A stretch of DNA of 64,000 bases from Delphinapterus leucas (lineage: Eukaryota > Chordata > Mammalia > Artiodactyla > Monodontidae). How positions within the stretch are numbered: position 1 is the stretch's first letter; every line of letters starts with the position of its first letter. Location: NCBI RefSeq assembly GCF_002288925.2, contig NW_022098050.1, positions 6,890,710 through 6,954,709 on the forward strand. Reading direction: 5' to 3'. The position numbers were made by a program, and so were the translations under genes. Under the pieces are notes generated by a model. The model made no database searches, had not been told where the DNA came from, and saw nothing but the letters and a program-made list of their open reading frames with translations. Positions 1 to 11,639 of this stretch are shown here, piece by piece.

Positions 1-3000
1 CTGCCCATTTTTTGATTGGGTTGTTTGTTCTTTTAATATTGAACTACATGAGCTGTTTATATATTTTGGAGATTAATCCTTTGTTGATTCGTTTGCAAAT
101 ATTTCCTCCCATTCTGAGGGTTGTCTTTTCGTCTTGTTTATAGTTTCCTTTGCTGTGCAAAAGCTTTTAAGTTTCATTAGGTCCCATTTGTTTATTTTTG
201 TTTTTTGTTTCTATTACTCTAGGAGATGGGTCAAAAAAAGATCTTGCTGTGATATATGTCAAAGAGTGTTCTTCCTATGTTTTCCTTTAAGAGTTTTATA
301 GTGTCTGGTCTTACATTTAGGTCTTTAATCCATTTTGAGTTTATTTTTGTGTATGGTGTTAGGGAATGTTCTAATTTCATTCTTTTACCTGTAGCTGTCC
401 AGTTTTCCCAGCACCACTTATTGAAGTGGCTGTCTTTTCTCCATTGTATATCCTTGCCTCCTTTGGCATAGAGTAGTTAACCATAGGTGCATGGGTTTAT
501 CTCTGGGCTTTCTGTCCTGTTTTTGTGTCAGTACCATATTGTCTTGATGACTGTAGTTTTGTAGTATAGTCTGAAGTCAGGGAGTCTGATTCCTCCAGCT
601 CCATTTTTTTCCCTCAAGACTGCTTTGTCTGTTTGGGGTCTTCTGTGTCTCCATATAAATTTTAAGATTTTTTTGTTCTAGTTCTATATAAAATGCCATT
701 GGTAATTTGGTAGGGATTGCGTTGAATCTGTAGATTGCTTTGGGTAGTATAGTCATTTTCACGATATTGATTCTTCCAGTCCAAGAACATGGTATATCTC
801 TCCATCTGTTTGTGTCATCTTTGATTTCTTTCAGCAGTGTCTTATAGTTTTCTGAGTACAGGTCTTTTACCTCCTTAGGTAGGTTTATTCCTAGGTATTT
901 TATTCTTTTTGTTGTAATGGTGAATGGAACTGTTTCCTTAATTTCTCATTGTTAGTGTAATTGTTAATTGTTAATACATTGTTAATACATTGTTAGTGCA
1001 TAGGAATGCAAGAGATTTCTGTTCATTAATTTTGTATCCTGCAGTTTTACCAAATTCATTGATTAGCTTTAGTAGTTTTCTGGTGGCATTTTTAGGATTC
1101 TCTATGTAAAGTATCATGTCATCTGCAAACAGTGACAGTTTTACTTCTTCTTTTCCAATTTGTATTTCTCTTATTTCTTTTTCTTCTCTGATTGCCATGG
1201 CTAGGACTTCCAAAACTATGTTGAATAATAGTGATGAGAGTAGACATCCTTATCTTGTTCCTAATCTTAGAGGAAATGCTTTCAGTTTTTCACCATTGAG
1301 AATGATGTTTGCTGTGGGTTTATCATATATGGCCTTTATTATGTTGAGGTAGGTTCCCTGTATGCCCACTTTCTGGAGAGTTTTTATCATAAATGGGTGC
1401 TGAATTTTGTCAAAAGCTTTTTCTGCATCTATTGAGATGAGCATATGGGTTTTATTCTTCGGTTTGTTAATATGGTGTATCACATCGATTGATTTGCGTA
1501 TGTTGAAGAATCCTTGCATCCCTGGGATAAATCCCACTTGATCATGGTGTATGATCCTTTTAATGTGTTGTTGGATTCTGTTAGCTAGTATTTTGTTGAG
1601 GATTTTTGCATCTATATTCATCAGTGATACTCGTCTGTAATTTTCTTTTTTTGTTGTATCTTTGTCTGGTTTTGGTATCAGGGTGATGGTGGCCTCGTAG
1701 AGTGAGTTTGGGGGTGTTCCTTCCTCTGCAGTTTTTTGGATAAGTTTGAGAAGGGTGGGTATTAGCTCTTCTAAATGTTTGATAGAATTCAGCTGTGAAG
1801 CCCTCTTGTCTAGGACTTCTGTTTGTTGGAAGATTTTTAATCACAGTTTCAATTTCATTACATGTGATTGGCCTGTTCATGTTTTCTCTTTCTTCCTGGT
1901 TCAGTCTTGGAAGGTTATACCTTTCTAAGACTTTGTCCATTTCTTCCAGGTAGTCCATTTTATTGTCATAGAGTTGCTTGTAGTAATCTCTTATGATGCT
2001 TTGTATTTCTGCGGTGTCTGTTTTAACTTCTTTTTCATTTCTAATTTTATTAATTTGAGTCCTCTCCCTCTTTTTCTAGATGAGTCTGGCTAAAGATTTA
2101 TCAGTTTTGTTTACCTTCTCAAAGAACCAGCTTTTAGTTTTATTCATCTTTGTTCTTGTTTTATTTGTTTCTGTTTCATTTATTTCTGCTCTGATCTTTA
2201 TGATTTATTTCCGTCTACTAACTTTGGGTTTTGTTTGTTCTTCTTTGTCTAATTCCTTTAGGTGTAATGTTAGATTGTTTATTTGAGATTTTTCTTGTTT
2301 CTTAGGATAGGATTGTATTGCTATAAACTTCCCTCTTAGAACTGCTTTTGCTGCATCCCATAGGTTTTGTTTGTTTTTGCTTTATTTTTTTTTTTTTTGC
2401 GTTACATGGGCCTCTCACTGTTGTGGCCTCTCCTGCTGCCGGACGCGCAGGCTCAGCGGCCATGGCCCACCGGCCCAGCTGCTCTGCAGCATGTGGGATC
2501 CTCCTGGACTGGGCAGGTGGACTCTTAAACACTGCGCCACCAGGGAAGCCCCATCCCATAGGTTTTGGATTGTTGTGTTTTCGTTGTCATTTGCCTCTAG
2601 GTATTTTTTGATTTCCTTTTTGATTTCTTCAGTGATCTCTTTGTTACTTAGTAACGTATTGTTTATCCTCCATGTGTTTGTGTTTTTTACGTTTTCATCC
2701 CTGTAATTTATTTCTAATCTCATAGTGTTGTGGTCGGATAACATGCTTGATATGATTTCAGTTTTCTTAAATTTACCGAGGCTTGATTTGTGAGCCAAGA
2801 TGTGATCTATCCTGGAGAATGTTCCATGTGCACTTGAGAAGAAAGTGTAATCTGCTGTTTTCAGATGGAATGTCCTATAAATATCAATTAAATCTATCTG
2901 GTCTGTTGTGTCATTTAAAACTTGTGTTTCCTTATTAATTTTCTCTTTGGATGATCTGTCCATTGGTGTAAGTGAGGTGTTAATGTTCCCCACTATTATT

Positions 3001-3417
3001 GTGTTACTGTTGATTTCCTCTTTTATAGCTGTTAGCATTTGCCTTATGTATTGATGTGCTCCTATGTTGGGTGCATGCATATTTATAATTGTTATTTCTT
3101 CTTCTTGGATTGATCCCTTGCTCATTATGTATTGTCCTTCCTTGTGTCTTGTAACTTTCTTTATTTTAAAGTCTATTTTATCTGATATGAGTGTTGGCAC
3201 TTCAGCTTTCTTTTGATTTCCACTTGGCATGGAATATCTTTTTCCGTCCCCTCAGTTTCAGTCTGTATGTGTCCCTAGGTCTGAAGTGGGTCTCTCATAG
3301 ACAGCATATATATGGGTCTTGTTTTTGTATCCATTCAGCGAGCCTGTGTGTTTTGGTTGGAGCATTCAGTCCATTCACGTTTAAGGTAATTGTCAATATG
3401 TATGTTCTTATAACCAT
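1..3417 (-). pseudogene. Degraded L1 ORF2 (endonuclease-reverse transcriptase), C-terminus outside window
   Basis: In an active L1 this ORF encodes the protein that nicks target DNA and reverse-transcribes L1 RNA. The start codon is placed at 3417, just downstream of ORF1. An in-frame TGA at 3297-3295 (codon 41) truncates it at once. The endonuclease part is readable at about 3230-2560. The segment reading GNINTSLT has Asn where L1 endonucleases carry a catalytic Asp; a later SDHN segment keeps its His. The fingers/palm of the reverse transcriptase read at 1958-1250, and the FADD catalytic motif is intact at 1118-1129. Several frames are needed to follow the protein, so it is a multiply frameshifted pseudogene. 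The SINE at 2370-2551 also splits it. Confidence 0.9.
2370..2551 (-). mobile_element. CHR-type tRNA-derived SINE inside L1 ORF2
   Basis: The minus-strand copy starts with the tRNA-like head at the right (ggaagcc...) and ends in a poly-T tract on the plus strand near 2385-2398. It is flanked by the 16-bp duplication catcccataggttttg at 2354-2369 and 2552-2567. The duplication shows a normal L1-mediated insertion into an already present L1. This copy reads through into the ORF2 endonuclease frame, giving a spurious 271-codon fusion frame on the minus strand (3230-2415). Confidence 0.95.
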
Positions 3418-3475
3418 TTTCTTAATTGTTTTGGGTTTGTTTTTGTAGGTCCTTTTCTTGTCTTGTGTTTCCCAC

Positions 3476-4387
3476 TTAGAGAAGTTCCTTAAGCATTTGC
3501 TGTAGAGCTGGTTTGGTGGTACTGAATTCTCTTAGCTTTTGCTTGTTTGTAAAGCTTTTGATTTCTCCATCAAATCTCAGTGAGATCCTTGCCGGGTAGA
3601 GTAATCTTGGTTGTAGGTTCTAATACATCCTGCCACTCCCTTCTGGCTTGTAGAGTGTCTGCTGAGAAATCAGCTGTTAACCTTATGGGAGTTCCCTTGT
3701 GTGTTATTTGTTGTTTTTCCCTTGTTCCTTTTAATAATTTTTCTTTGTCTTTAATTTTTGTCAGTTTGATTACTGTGTGTCTTGGCGTGTTTCTCCTTGG
3801 GTTTATCCTACCTGGGACTCTCTGTTTCCTGGTCCTGGGTGGCTATTTCCTTTTACATGTTAGGGAAGTTTTCAGCAATAATCTGTTTAAATATTTTCTT
3901 GGGTCCTTTCTCTGTCTCTTCTCCTTCTGGGACCCCTATAATGTAAATGGTGTGTTTAATGTTGTCCCAGAGGTCTCTTCAGCTGTCTTCATTTCTTTTC
4001 ATCCTTTTTTCTTTATTCTGTTCCACGGCAGTGAATTCCACCATTCTGCCTTCCAGGTCACTTATCTGTTTTTCTGCCTCAGTTTTTCTGCTATTGATTC
4101 CTTCTAGTGTATTTTTCATTTCAGTTATTGTATTGTTTATCTCTGTTTTTTCTTTAATTCTTTTAGGTGTTTGTTCTTTAATTCTTGTAGGTCTTTGTTA
4201 AACATTTTTTGCATCTTCTCGATCTTTGCTTCCATTATTTTTTCCGAGTTCCTGGATCCTGGATCATCTTCATTATCATTATTCTGAATTCTTTTCCTGG
4301 GAGGTTGCCTATCTCCACTTCTTTTAGTTGCTTTTCTGGGATTTTATCTTGTTCCTTCATCTGGTACACAGTCCTCTGCCTTTTCAT
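3476..4387 (-). pseudogene. Degraded L1 ORF1 (RNA-binding chaperone)
   Basis: The minus strand has an ATG at 4387 after the 5'UTR and a TAA at 3478-3476, giving a 912-nt interval (304 codons with the stop), close to the usual ORF1 length. ORF1p normally trimerises through a coiled coil and coats L1 RNA. The N-terminal part is rich in Glu/Lys codons as expected, and the C-terminal part ends in the family's usual region before ORF2. No long continuous minus-strand frame survives, so internal frameshifts or stops are present. A 175-aa plus-strand frame at 3580-4107 is only its antisense shadow. Confidence 0.8.
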
Positions 4388-5230
4388 TTTGTCTGTGTTT
4401 CTGTGAATGTGGTTTTCGTTCCACAGGCTGCAGGATTGTAGTTCTTCTTGCTTCTGCTGTCTGCCCTCTGGTGGATGAGGCTATCTGAGAGACTTGTGCA
4501 AGGTTCCTGTTGGGAGGGACGGGTGGTGGGTAGGGTGGTGGGTAATGCTGGGTGTTGCTCTGTTGGGCAGAGCTCAGTAAAACTTTCATCTGCTTGTCTG
4601 CTGATGGGTGGGTCTGAGGGTGGGTCTGAGTCCCCTCCCTGTTGGTTTTTTGGCCTGAGGAGACCCGGCACCGGAGGCTACAGGCTCTTTGGTGGGGTTA
4701 ATGGTGGATTCCGGGAAGGCTCTCATCAAGGAGTACTTCCCAGAACTTCTGTTGCCAGTGTCCTTGTCCCCGCGATGAGCCATAGCCGCCCCCAGCCTCT
4801 GCAGGAGACCCTCCAACAGTAGCAGGAAGGTCTGGTTCAGTCTCCTATGGGGTCACTGCTCCTTCCCCCGGTTCCTGATGTGCACACTACTTTGTGTGTG
4901 CTCTCCTAGAGTGGAGTCTCTGTTTCCCCCAGTCCTGTCGAAGTCCTGCAATCAAATCCCGCTAGCCTTCAACGTCTGATTCTCTGGGAATTCCTCCTCC
5001 CGTTGCCAGACTTCCATGTTGGGATTCCTGATGTGGGGCTTAGAACCTTCACTTCAGTGAGTGGACTTCTGTGGTATAATTGTTGTCCAGTTTGTGAGTC
5101 ACCCACCCAGTGGTTGTGGGGTTTGATTTTATTGTGATTGCACCTCTCCTACCATCTCATTGCAGCTGCTCCTTTGTCTTTGGATGTGAGGTGTCTTTTT
5201 TGGTGAGTTCCAGTGTATTCCTCTGTATAC
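4388..5230 (-). promoter_or_regulatory. L1 5'UTR / internal promoter region
   Basis: This GC-richer block lies upstream of the ORF1 start on the minus strand and matches the plus-strand block at 6115-6628 in reverse complement. In L1 elements the 5'UTR holds an internal RNA polymerase II promoter. Position and similarity support the assignment; no individual factor site was confirmed. Compared with its partner it carries two extra 12-bp tandem duplications, near 4520-4545 and 4605-4630. Confidence 0.65.
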
Positions 5231-5254
5231 ATTGTTTAATCTTTTAAAAATCCT

Positions 5255-5365
5255 TTGGAGATAGATAGTATTGGGTTTAATTAGTATCCCTATTTTACCA
5301 ATTAAGAAAATTGAAGTTTAGAGAGGTTATGTGAATTGGTCTAAGATTGTCTGTAAATAAGGGGT
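5255..5365 (-). repeat. MIR-like fragment
   Basis: The plus strand reads like a reverse-complement MIR core: a 'ccctattttaccaattaagaa' type stretch followed by 'gtttagagaggttatgtgaa'. It is a divergent old tRNA-derived SINE relic with uncertain borders. Confidence 0.6.
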
Positions 5366-5479
5366 TTTGTCTGTCAGATTACAAAGTTAATTACAAATTT
5401 AACATCATTTTGTCATCAGAGGCTGGGGCCGGGTAAGGATTTGAGTTGTATTTATCTTTGATTTTTCTCTTACTTCCAG

Positions 5480-5545
5480 CTCCTTAATTCAGTGGCTGGC
5501 ACACAGCAAGCTCTCTATCAATGTCTATTGAATGAATGAACAGGT
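5480..5545 (+). repeat. L2/MIR 3'-tail fragment
   Basis: The text 'tggctggcacacagcaagc' followed by 'attgaatgaatgaa' is the usual 3' end shared by L2 and MIR elements in the forward orientation. Too short to separate the two families. Confidence 0.5.
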
Positions 5546-5799
5546 ATGGCAGAGCTAAGTGGAGTGGGTAGGGAAGAACACTTTAAAGAGTGATAGAGGA
5601 TTAACAGGGATGACTTTGGGGTTTGAGGTGAGAAGAAATCTTGCAAGAAGTTAGAATTGTCTTTCACTAAATTAAAAAAAGAAGACAAACAAGTTAATAG
5701 ATAAGGCACATTTATCTCTTCAAGATCCTGATGTCAGTTCCTTTGGATACGTCGAAGCAAGTGGGATTACCCAATAATATAATAGTTCTATTTTCAGTT

Positions 5800-5955
5800 T
5801 TTTGAGGAGGAACTTTTGAGGTGTTAGATAGGTTGATGGCATAGATTGTGGTGATGGTTTCATGGATGTATACTTATCTCCACATTCATGAAGTTGTATG
5901 CATTAATTAGGTACAACTTTTCATGTGTCAAAAAATTAAATAAAAAAAAAGTTAA
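5800..5955 (+). mobile_element. Old L1 3'UTR fragment with A-rich tail
   Basis: The stretch contains the L1M-type 3'UTR pattern 'gtgatggtttcatggatgta' and 'tatgcattaattaggtacaa' and ends in an A-rich run at 5930-5950. It lies directly before the second L1 5'UTR block. Confidence 0.6.
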
Positions 5956-5984
5956 GTTACATTTAGAAAGCTTACACTGTGGGG

Positions 5985-6640
5985 GTTCCACTCAGGAGTA
6001 TCAAAGCCCAGGTCCCTTGTGGTAGATGTGGACATCTCTGAGGTGTAACTCACACTCCAAAGTTCTCCTACTGGGTCAGAATGCAGCTACTCTCTGAGGG
6101 ACTTGACTAAAATCAACCCCACATCAGGCATCCCAACATGGAGGTCTGGCAACGGGAGGAGGAATTCCCAGAGGATCAGACTTTGAAGGCTAGTGGGATT
6201 TGACTACAGGACTTCAACAGGACTGGGGGAAACAGAGACGCCACTCTTGGAGGGCACACACAAAGTAGTGTGCACATCAGGGACCAGGGGGAAGGAGCAG
6301 TGACCCCACAGGAGACTGAACCAGACCTTCCTGCTAGTGTTGGAGAGTCTCCTGCAGAGGCTGGGGGTGGCTATGGCTCACCACGGGGACAAGGACAGTG
6401 GTAGCAGAAGTTCTGGGAAATAATCCTTGACGAGAGCCTTCCCAGAGTCTACCATTAGCCCCACCAAAGAGCCTGTAGCCTCAGGTGCTGGGTCTCCTCA
6501 GGCCAAAAAACCAACAGGGAGGGGACTTAGACCCACCCATCAGCAGACAAGCAGATGAAAGTTTTACTGAGCTCTGCCCAACAGAGCAACACCCAGCATT
6601 ACCCACCACCCGTCCCTCCCAACAGGAAGCAACCCCCTTG
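5985..6640 (+). mobile_element. L1 5'UTR fragment, plus strand, facing the 1-5230 L1
   Basis: Bases 6115-6628 are a close reverse complement of 5040-4504 in the L1 5'UTR above. Bases 5985-6114 resemble the more 5' part of the same kind of UTR. The copy stops abruptly at about 6628, before any ORF1 start, and continues into unrelated sequence. L1 copies usually lack their 5' end rather than keep only it, so this fragment probably reflects recombination, a deletion or an inversion. See the finding on the inverted pair. Confidence 0.85.
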
Positions 6641-6784
6641 CTTGGCTTCCTCCCCATCTCTGTCTTGCTTCCCCCACTCCCTTCCTGGCTTTGCTGGAGA
6701 GCAAGTTCTTATTAAATCAATTGTCCACAAATCACCAACTCAGGGATATGCTTCTGGGTAACTCAACCTAAGCCTAGGGGCTAT

Positions 6785-6865
6785 TCTAGACCAGTATGCC
6801 TGGGCACTGATGGACACTCAATAAACACATATTAAATGAATGAATGAATGAACAAAAGAATGAAT
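6785..6865 (+). repeat. L2-like 3' tail
   Basis: A 'gcctgggcactgatggacac' stretch, 'tcaataaacacatattaaat' and a (gaat)n end match the 3' terminus of L2-type elements in the forward direction. Confidence 0.5.
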
Positions 6866-7009
6866 TCTAGAGGTGTTCTCCCTCATGTCAGATAGCCATA
6901 GGATTATAAAGTCTTAAAGGTTCTCCCTTCCTTATATCCTTCCCTCTTTCCTTAGTTTAGGCCTGCCTTACTCCTCACCTCCTTTTAGTGGTTTTCTAGT
7001 CCCCTGTAG

Positions 7010-7400
7010 TCTACCCCTTCCATTGCTACCACAAATTCTGCACTAATCCTGAAGTTCAGAGCATCTGTCACTCATTGTCTTAAACTCCTTCTGTAATTTT
7101 CTGTAACTTGCAAGGTCAAGGAAAAATTTCTTGCTAATTTGGCACTCACTTGCCCCTCTATGTCACCTCTCCCTACTCCCTTACTCTAGACATGCCCTTT
7201 CCTCCAGGCACCCTGAGCTACTTGTAGTTTCTGGAGCATGCCACTCTTAGTCTTAGACTGTTGCATTTATAGTTGCCCATATATTGTTTCTTTATTTTTT
7301 GAGATGCCCTCCTTTGGGTTCCTACTTTGATGGCTCCTTTGAAAGGATATTTCCTAAGGTCAGTATTTTAGATTTGTCCTGTCACCAGGAGAGCTCTTCT
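7010..7400 (+). repeat. Probable L2 fragment
   Basis: The order of motifs resembles L2 3' sequence: 'cttgcccctctatgtcacct', then a 'cctgagctacttgtagtttc' stretch and 'tggagcatgcca'. It is very diverged, with no clear borders. Confidence 0.5.
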
Positions 7401-10190
7401 TAGCTGTCTCTTTCCCCATTTCTCTCCGAACTAGCTGGCCTACAATTTAGCGTATATCTCCAGTGAGTCTACCAATGTCCTCCCAGCTGTCTTTCAGCAC
7501 AGCTTCTACTACTTTTGAGAGTGCCTTTAGGCTTGAACTTCTCTACTCTCTGTTCCAAATCAAGTCAGTTCCTTCAGCGGGGTTTGGAACTCTCTGTACT
7601 ATGGCCTGCTTCCCCTGAGGCAAAATCTCTTAGTCAGGGCTCTGGTGCTGTTGTTAAGAGTTAATGGCTTACTTGTCTGTGAGTGATACCCTTGGCTTTG
7701 GGAACTGAATGCTTGCTGGATGGAGGGGTGAAAGCAGCCCCAGTCTGCTAGGCTTGCCTCTCTTGGTATGAAAACCCTGCAACATGATCTGGGTTAAGGA
7801 CAGTTGGAAACCCACTATTCTCAGTGGCAGTGAGCCCCAGGTCGTGCTTCTGTCCCGTGAGTGGGGGCTGGGAAGAAGAAGGGCGCCCCCACCTCTGCCT
7901 CACTTACCTAGAAACTAGTCTCAGCAATAGGAATTCTTTGTTCTTGAGTGCACCTGTCTTGAGCAATTTGTCATTTAATTGGGAGGTAGAAGGGAGGGCA
8001 CATATTTTTGTTTATATACTACAGACTGTTATAGTTCTTACTGAGTTGTAGTGAACTTTCTTGAATAAGTGTTTCTTCATTTGCTGTATGATCATAGGGC
8101 CGTTTCCAGAGATAGTAAATGGTTGTTTTAAAAATAATTTTCACCAGTTTAGCTGGGGAGTGGGTCCATGGAGTTACTTGTGCTGTCATGTCAGAGGTTG
8201 AAGTACTCCAATAATTTCATTCCTGAACATAGATTATTATTTTTTACACAATCAGATTCTGGCTGTATGAATTTCTACCTTAATGTTGTCCTCTAATTAG
8301 CACGTACAGAAAATTGTTAACTCAAACGCCTCTATAGATTAGGACTATCTGTAACTTTAAAAAATGAAAAAAAGGTCAAAATGTGTTTTAAAGCACATTT
8401 CAAGACTGTGAGTAATTTTAGAATTTTTAATTGAAAATATAGTATAATGGACTTTCTGATAATTTATAAAGCCAGACTAAAATCTGCATTTGCTCTCTCC
8501 CTTCCAACTCTGAGCCCATGTTTGGAATTCCCCTTTTCCTCCTCTGTCACAATGGTGATGGTCCAGATTCTTGTTGGAACTTAGTTGCTATGGGCATCAT
8601 GGCTATGAGCATCTGCTGCTGAGATATTTGCTCTGTTATCCATAGGTCAGTGCAACCTGTGGTCACACATTGCCCTGTGTGATCTGACCTAGACAGAATT
8701 GGATTTTGCTCTGAACCTTTGCCAGTCATGGGGTAGCAGGAAGACTGCTTTCACCGTCCAAGGACTAAGTCCTGTTCACTTACTCCAGAATTTCTAACAC
8801 TGCCTTCAGGAGTTTAGTTTCAGGGGAGCTATTTCATGGGTGACTGCTTTAGCTGTCATACACATGAGTGCCTCCACATAGGCAAAGTCTGTTATTTGGC
8901 AGCAATAAACCTCTCCACAAATAAAGAACAATCGTATTCATGTCAGTTCCTAATTCTGTACTAATTTAGCCTACGAAAAACACTGCAGAAATGAAATTCA
9001 CATACAACCCTCCAAATAAATTTAATTATTAACTCCCCCTTGCCCCTTCATTAAATCTTCTTACTTGAGCCCACAGACTTGGGTGCACAAGAGACATTGT
9101 TTTGCATTCTTTAATTTTTCCAAAATCAGTTGAAATCTGACCCTTACTCTCCATCCTGCCTGGGCTATGGGAAATACTATTTCAGGTGTGACCAGGTCCT
9201 TGTCTCTCCCTCCCTTGGGCTGTGTTGAAGCCTGGCTTTTATATCACATGATTAATTCTGCCTCGTGTTTAAGCCTAGGCTGCTTCCAGGTCAGTCAGCC
9301 ACTGGGGTCTTCGCTGGGGCTTCTGGTGCTGCGGTGTATCTGTGTGTGGTTCCCCAGCCTCCTAGAGGCTCCCCAGCTTCTGCTCATTGAGGTCCTCCCT
9401 AGTTCAGGGGTCAGGGTTCCATCCAACACTCAAAGATGTGTTTTCCTTCTCTGATTTAGCTGCTTCCTCTCTTGGAACCCCAACCCCAACACAAGGGGAG
9501 GGGCTTTTCCCTTTCTCCTCCTTTTGAGGGCCTAATTTAATTGCCTCAATTATCTCAAGGCTTTGAAAACAAAAGCCAAAAATTGTACCTAACTCCTACC
9601 CTGCTTTCTGCCATGTAATAGCACCTCCCCCTCTTGCCTGCACAATCTCCCCATCTCCCGGGCAAAAGAATACAAAGGCTTTTCTCTTTTCTTTAGGGAA
9701 GGGAAAAATTCATTGAAAACGATCATATTAGTGTATCCATAAATATTCCTTCCATGGTTGCTAATAGACTATATGGACTGCTTTCTCCTCTGTGCTTGCC
9801 TACTCTCTAGGGGAGTTTCTTAGTGAGATGGTTAAAGGAAGAGAGAAGGAAGTAAAGAAGTTTCGAGAACTAAGATAATTTAATGCTAGATGAATGATGG
9901 GTTTTGGAATTAGTAATCGATAGCAAGCTGTATGTGCAATGATATGAGGTGTGAACAACATTTGGTAATACTTCAGATGTCCTTTCCTCCCTCTCCTCAC
10001 AACTCTGGGGCCCACACTGACCCCCTGTGTCCCTTCAGGTGTTTGGTTTTTGCCATAAAATACCTGATGTACTTTCCTGGTGGTTTCCCAGAGGCCCTGT
10101 GACTCTTTAAAAGTCTTCCTCATCAGCTGACTGATTCCTGCAATTCCACCATTAGAGCTATATGTCTTTTAAGTGGAAATAGCCTAAGAA
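7400..10190. other. Unassigned DNA, no recognisable gene or repeat
   Basis: I see no coding exon, RNA gene or named repeat here. The longest frames (95 codons at 9167-9454 plus, 107 codons at 10123-9800 minus) have no recognisable domains and low-information composition. C/T-rich stretches occur around 9470-9680. This is one of the longer repeat-poor parts of the window. Confidence 0.5.
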
Positions 10191-10194
10191 GGTT

Positions 10195-10625
10195 GTATCA
10201 GTTTCCTAGAGCTGCTGTATTAAACTACCACAAATTCAACAACAGAAATTTTTTCTCTCACAGTTCTGGAGGCTAGAATTCCGAAATCAAAGTGTCTGCA
10301 GGGCCATGCTCCCTCTGATGGTTCTGCAGGAAACTCTCCACTCCTTTCTCCTAGCTTCAGGTGGTTGCCTGCTGTTCTTGGCATCCCTTGGCTTGCAGCT
10401 GCATCACTCTAATCTCTGTCTCTTTCTTCCCTGTCTCTCTCCAAATCACTTTCTCCTTATGAAGATACCAGTCATTGGATTTAGGGTCAGCTCTAGTCCC
10501 GTATGACCTCATCTTAACTTAATTACATATGCAAAGACCTTATTTTCAAATAAGGTCATATTCACAGATACTGAGTGTTAGGACTTGGACATATCTTTTG
10601 GGGGGATGCAGTTGAACCCACAACA
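10195..10625 (-). mobile_element. MaLR-like LTR
   Basis: The plus strand starts 'atcagtttcctagagctgct', runs through the hallmark 'tctcacagttctggaggcta' and ends with 'gttgaacccacaaca'. This is the reverse complement of a MaLR/ERVL-type solo LTR. The exact subfamily is uncertain. Confidence 0.7.
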
Positions 10626-10664
10626 AGGGTTTGCATTAAATTATTTATAGGTACTTATAGATTA

Positions 10665-11114
10665 TGTCGACTGAAAAATATGCACAACCTAAAAGTTGAG
10701 AATTCTGCTTTATTTGGTGGACTTTCTGAGGACTCAGGCCTGGGAGGCAGCCTCTCAGTTAGCTCTGATGGACTGCTTTGAAGTGGTAAGGGCAGAGCCA
10801 GGATATATAGGAGTTTTTGCAACAAAACCCAGATATTCAGAACATCAAAAGATTACTCTTAATTAAAGAAAACCAGCCATCCCAAGTTAATGAATTTAGC
10901 ACTTTTCTATGTATGGGAAGATGCAAGGGTCTGGGCTGATTGAAATCATTCCTTTGATATACACCTCAGCTATCTAGGGCCAGTATCCTGTTCTTTCCCA
11001 TCTTGAATCCCCTTAGGGTGCACCGTTGGGGGGCAGATGCAGTGGCTGGTGGCTTGATGGCTTGGCATCCTTTGTTTGCTGATATGGAGGCAGCATTTTT
11101 CACTCACAGTTAGT
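10665..11114 (-). mobile_element. ERV LTR, family B copy 1
   Basis: About 450 bp that match 19941-20392 along most of their length in the same orientation. On the minus strand it contains AATAAA within 'ccaccaaataaagc' close to its 3' end, as expected for an LTR. The plus-strand left border begins 'tgtcgactg'. It resembles cetartiodactyl ERV LTRs; I cannot name the family securely. Confidence 0.7.
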
Positions 11115-11639
11115 TTGAAGGAAACATTTTTAGCAGGCTTTCTTTGAGAAGGAATTTTCATCTTCTCTGGGACTTGATGGTGGTGGGTGGGGCAGGGAGA
11201 AGAGCCTGGGGGTATGCTGCCTACTGCACTTCAATGCTGAGGGTTGCGTCTGCTCTGGTCCTGTGATTTCTCTCACATTTTGATCATGACAAGTAAGAGG
11301 AGTCTGAGAAGACAAAGGAGCTGTAACTGGACAAAGAAGCAGGAATTAAGTGATTTTGTTGGAATTCTAGATGCATCCAAAGGCAAGTAAGTCTTGGTAT
11401 AACGATCCATGATTTGAGTAAAATGCCTTTCTCTAATTTGAATCGTTTTGAGAGGTGAATGAAATCTCACATTCATAAGTTTTAAAATTTTGCCTTATCT
11501 TTTCTTCATCTTTGGTTGTTTCGTAATTGAACTATGAAACATTTGGCTTTGGGTTTCCTTTAATGGGATTTGTTTTATAATCCTAAGGAACGATTGGGTT
11601 GTTACTCCTTTTCAAATGTATCCATCTTAATTATTTGAC

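Larger units (their letters stand above)
1..5230 (-). mobile_element. Long LINE-1 element, minus strand, 3' end off the window
   Basis: Read on the minus strand, this stretch runs 5'UTR (about 5230-4388), ORF1 (4387-3476), a short spacer, then ORF2 from 3417 to beyond position 1. Reverse transcriptase and endonuclease peptides typical of L1 ORF2p are readable in pieces on the minus strand. The 3'UTR, poly-A and right-hand target-site duplication would lie left of base 1. The subfamily resembles relatively young Laurasiatherian/cetacean L1, because protein similarity survives over most of ORF2, but frameshifts and stops make this copy inactive. A CHR-type SINE sits inside it at 2370-2551. The 5' end near 5230 is estimated from where L1-like text fades. 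Confidence 0.93.

Noticed and set aside
3580..4107. 175-codon plus-strand open frame, the second-longest gene-like frame class in the window
   Set aside because: It is antisense to the degraded L1 ORF1; composition (Phe/Leu/Ser-rich) is that of a reverse-read Lys/Glu-rich gene.
4448..4822. 124-codon plus-strand frame
   Set aside because: Lies entirely in the L1 5'UTR in antisense; no domain.
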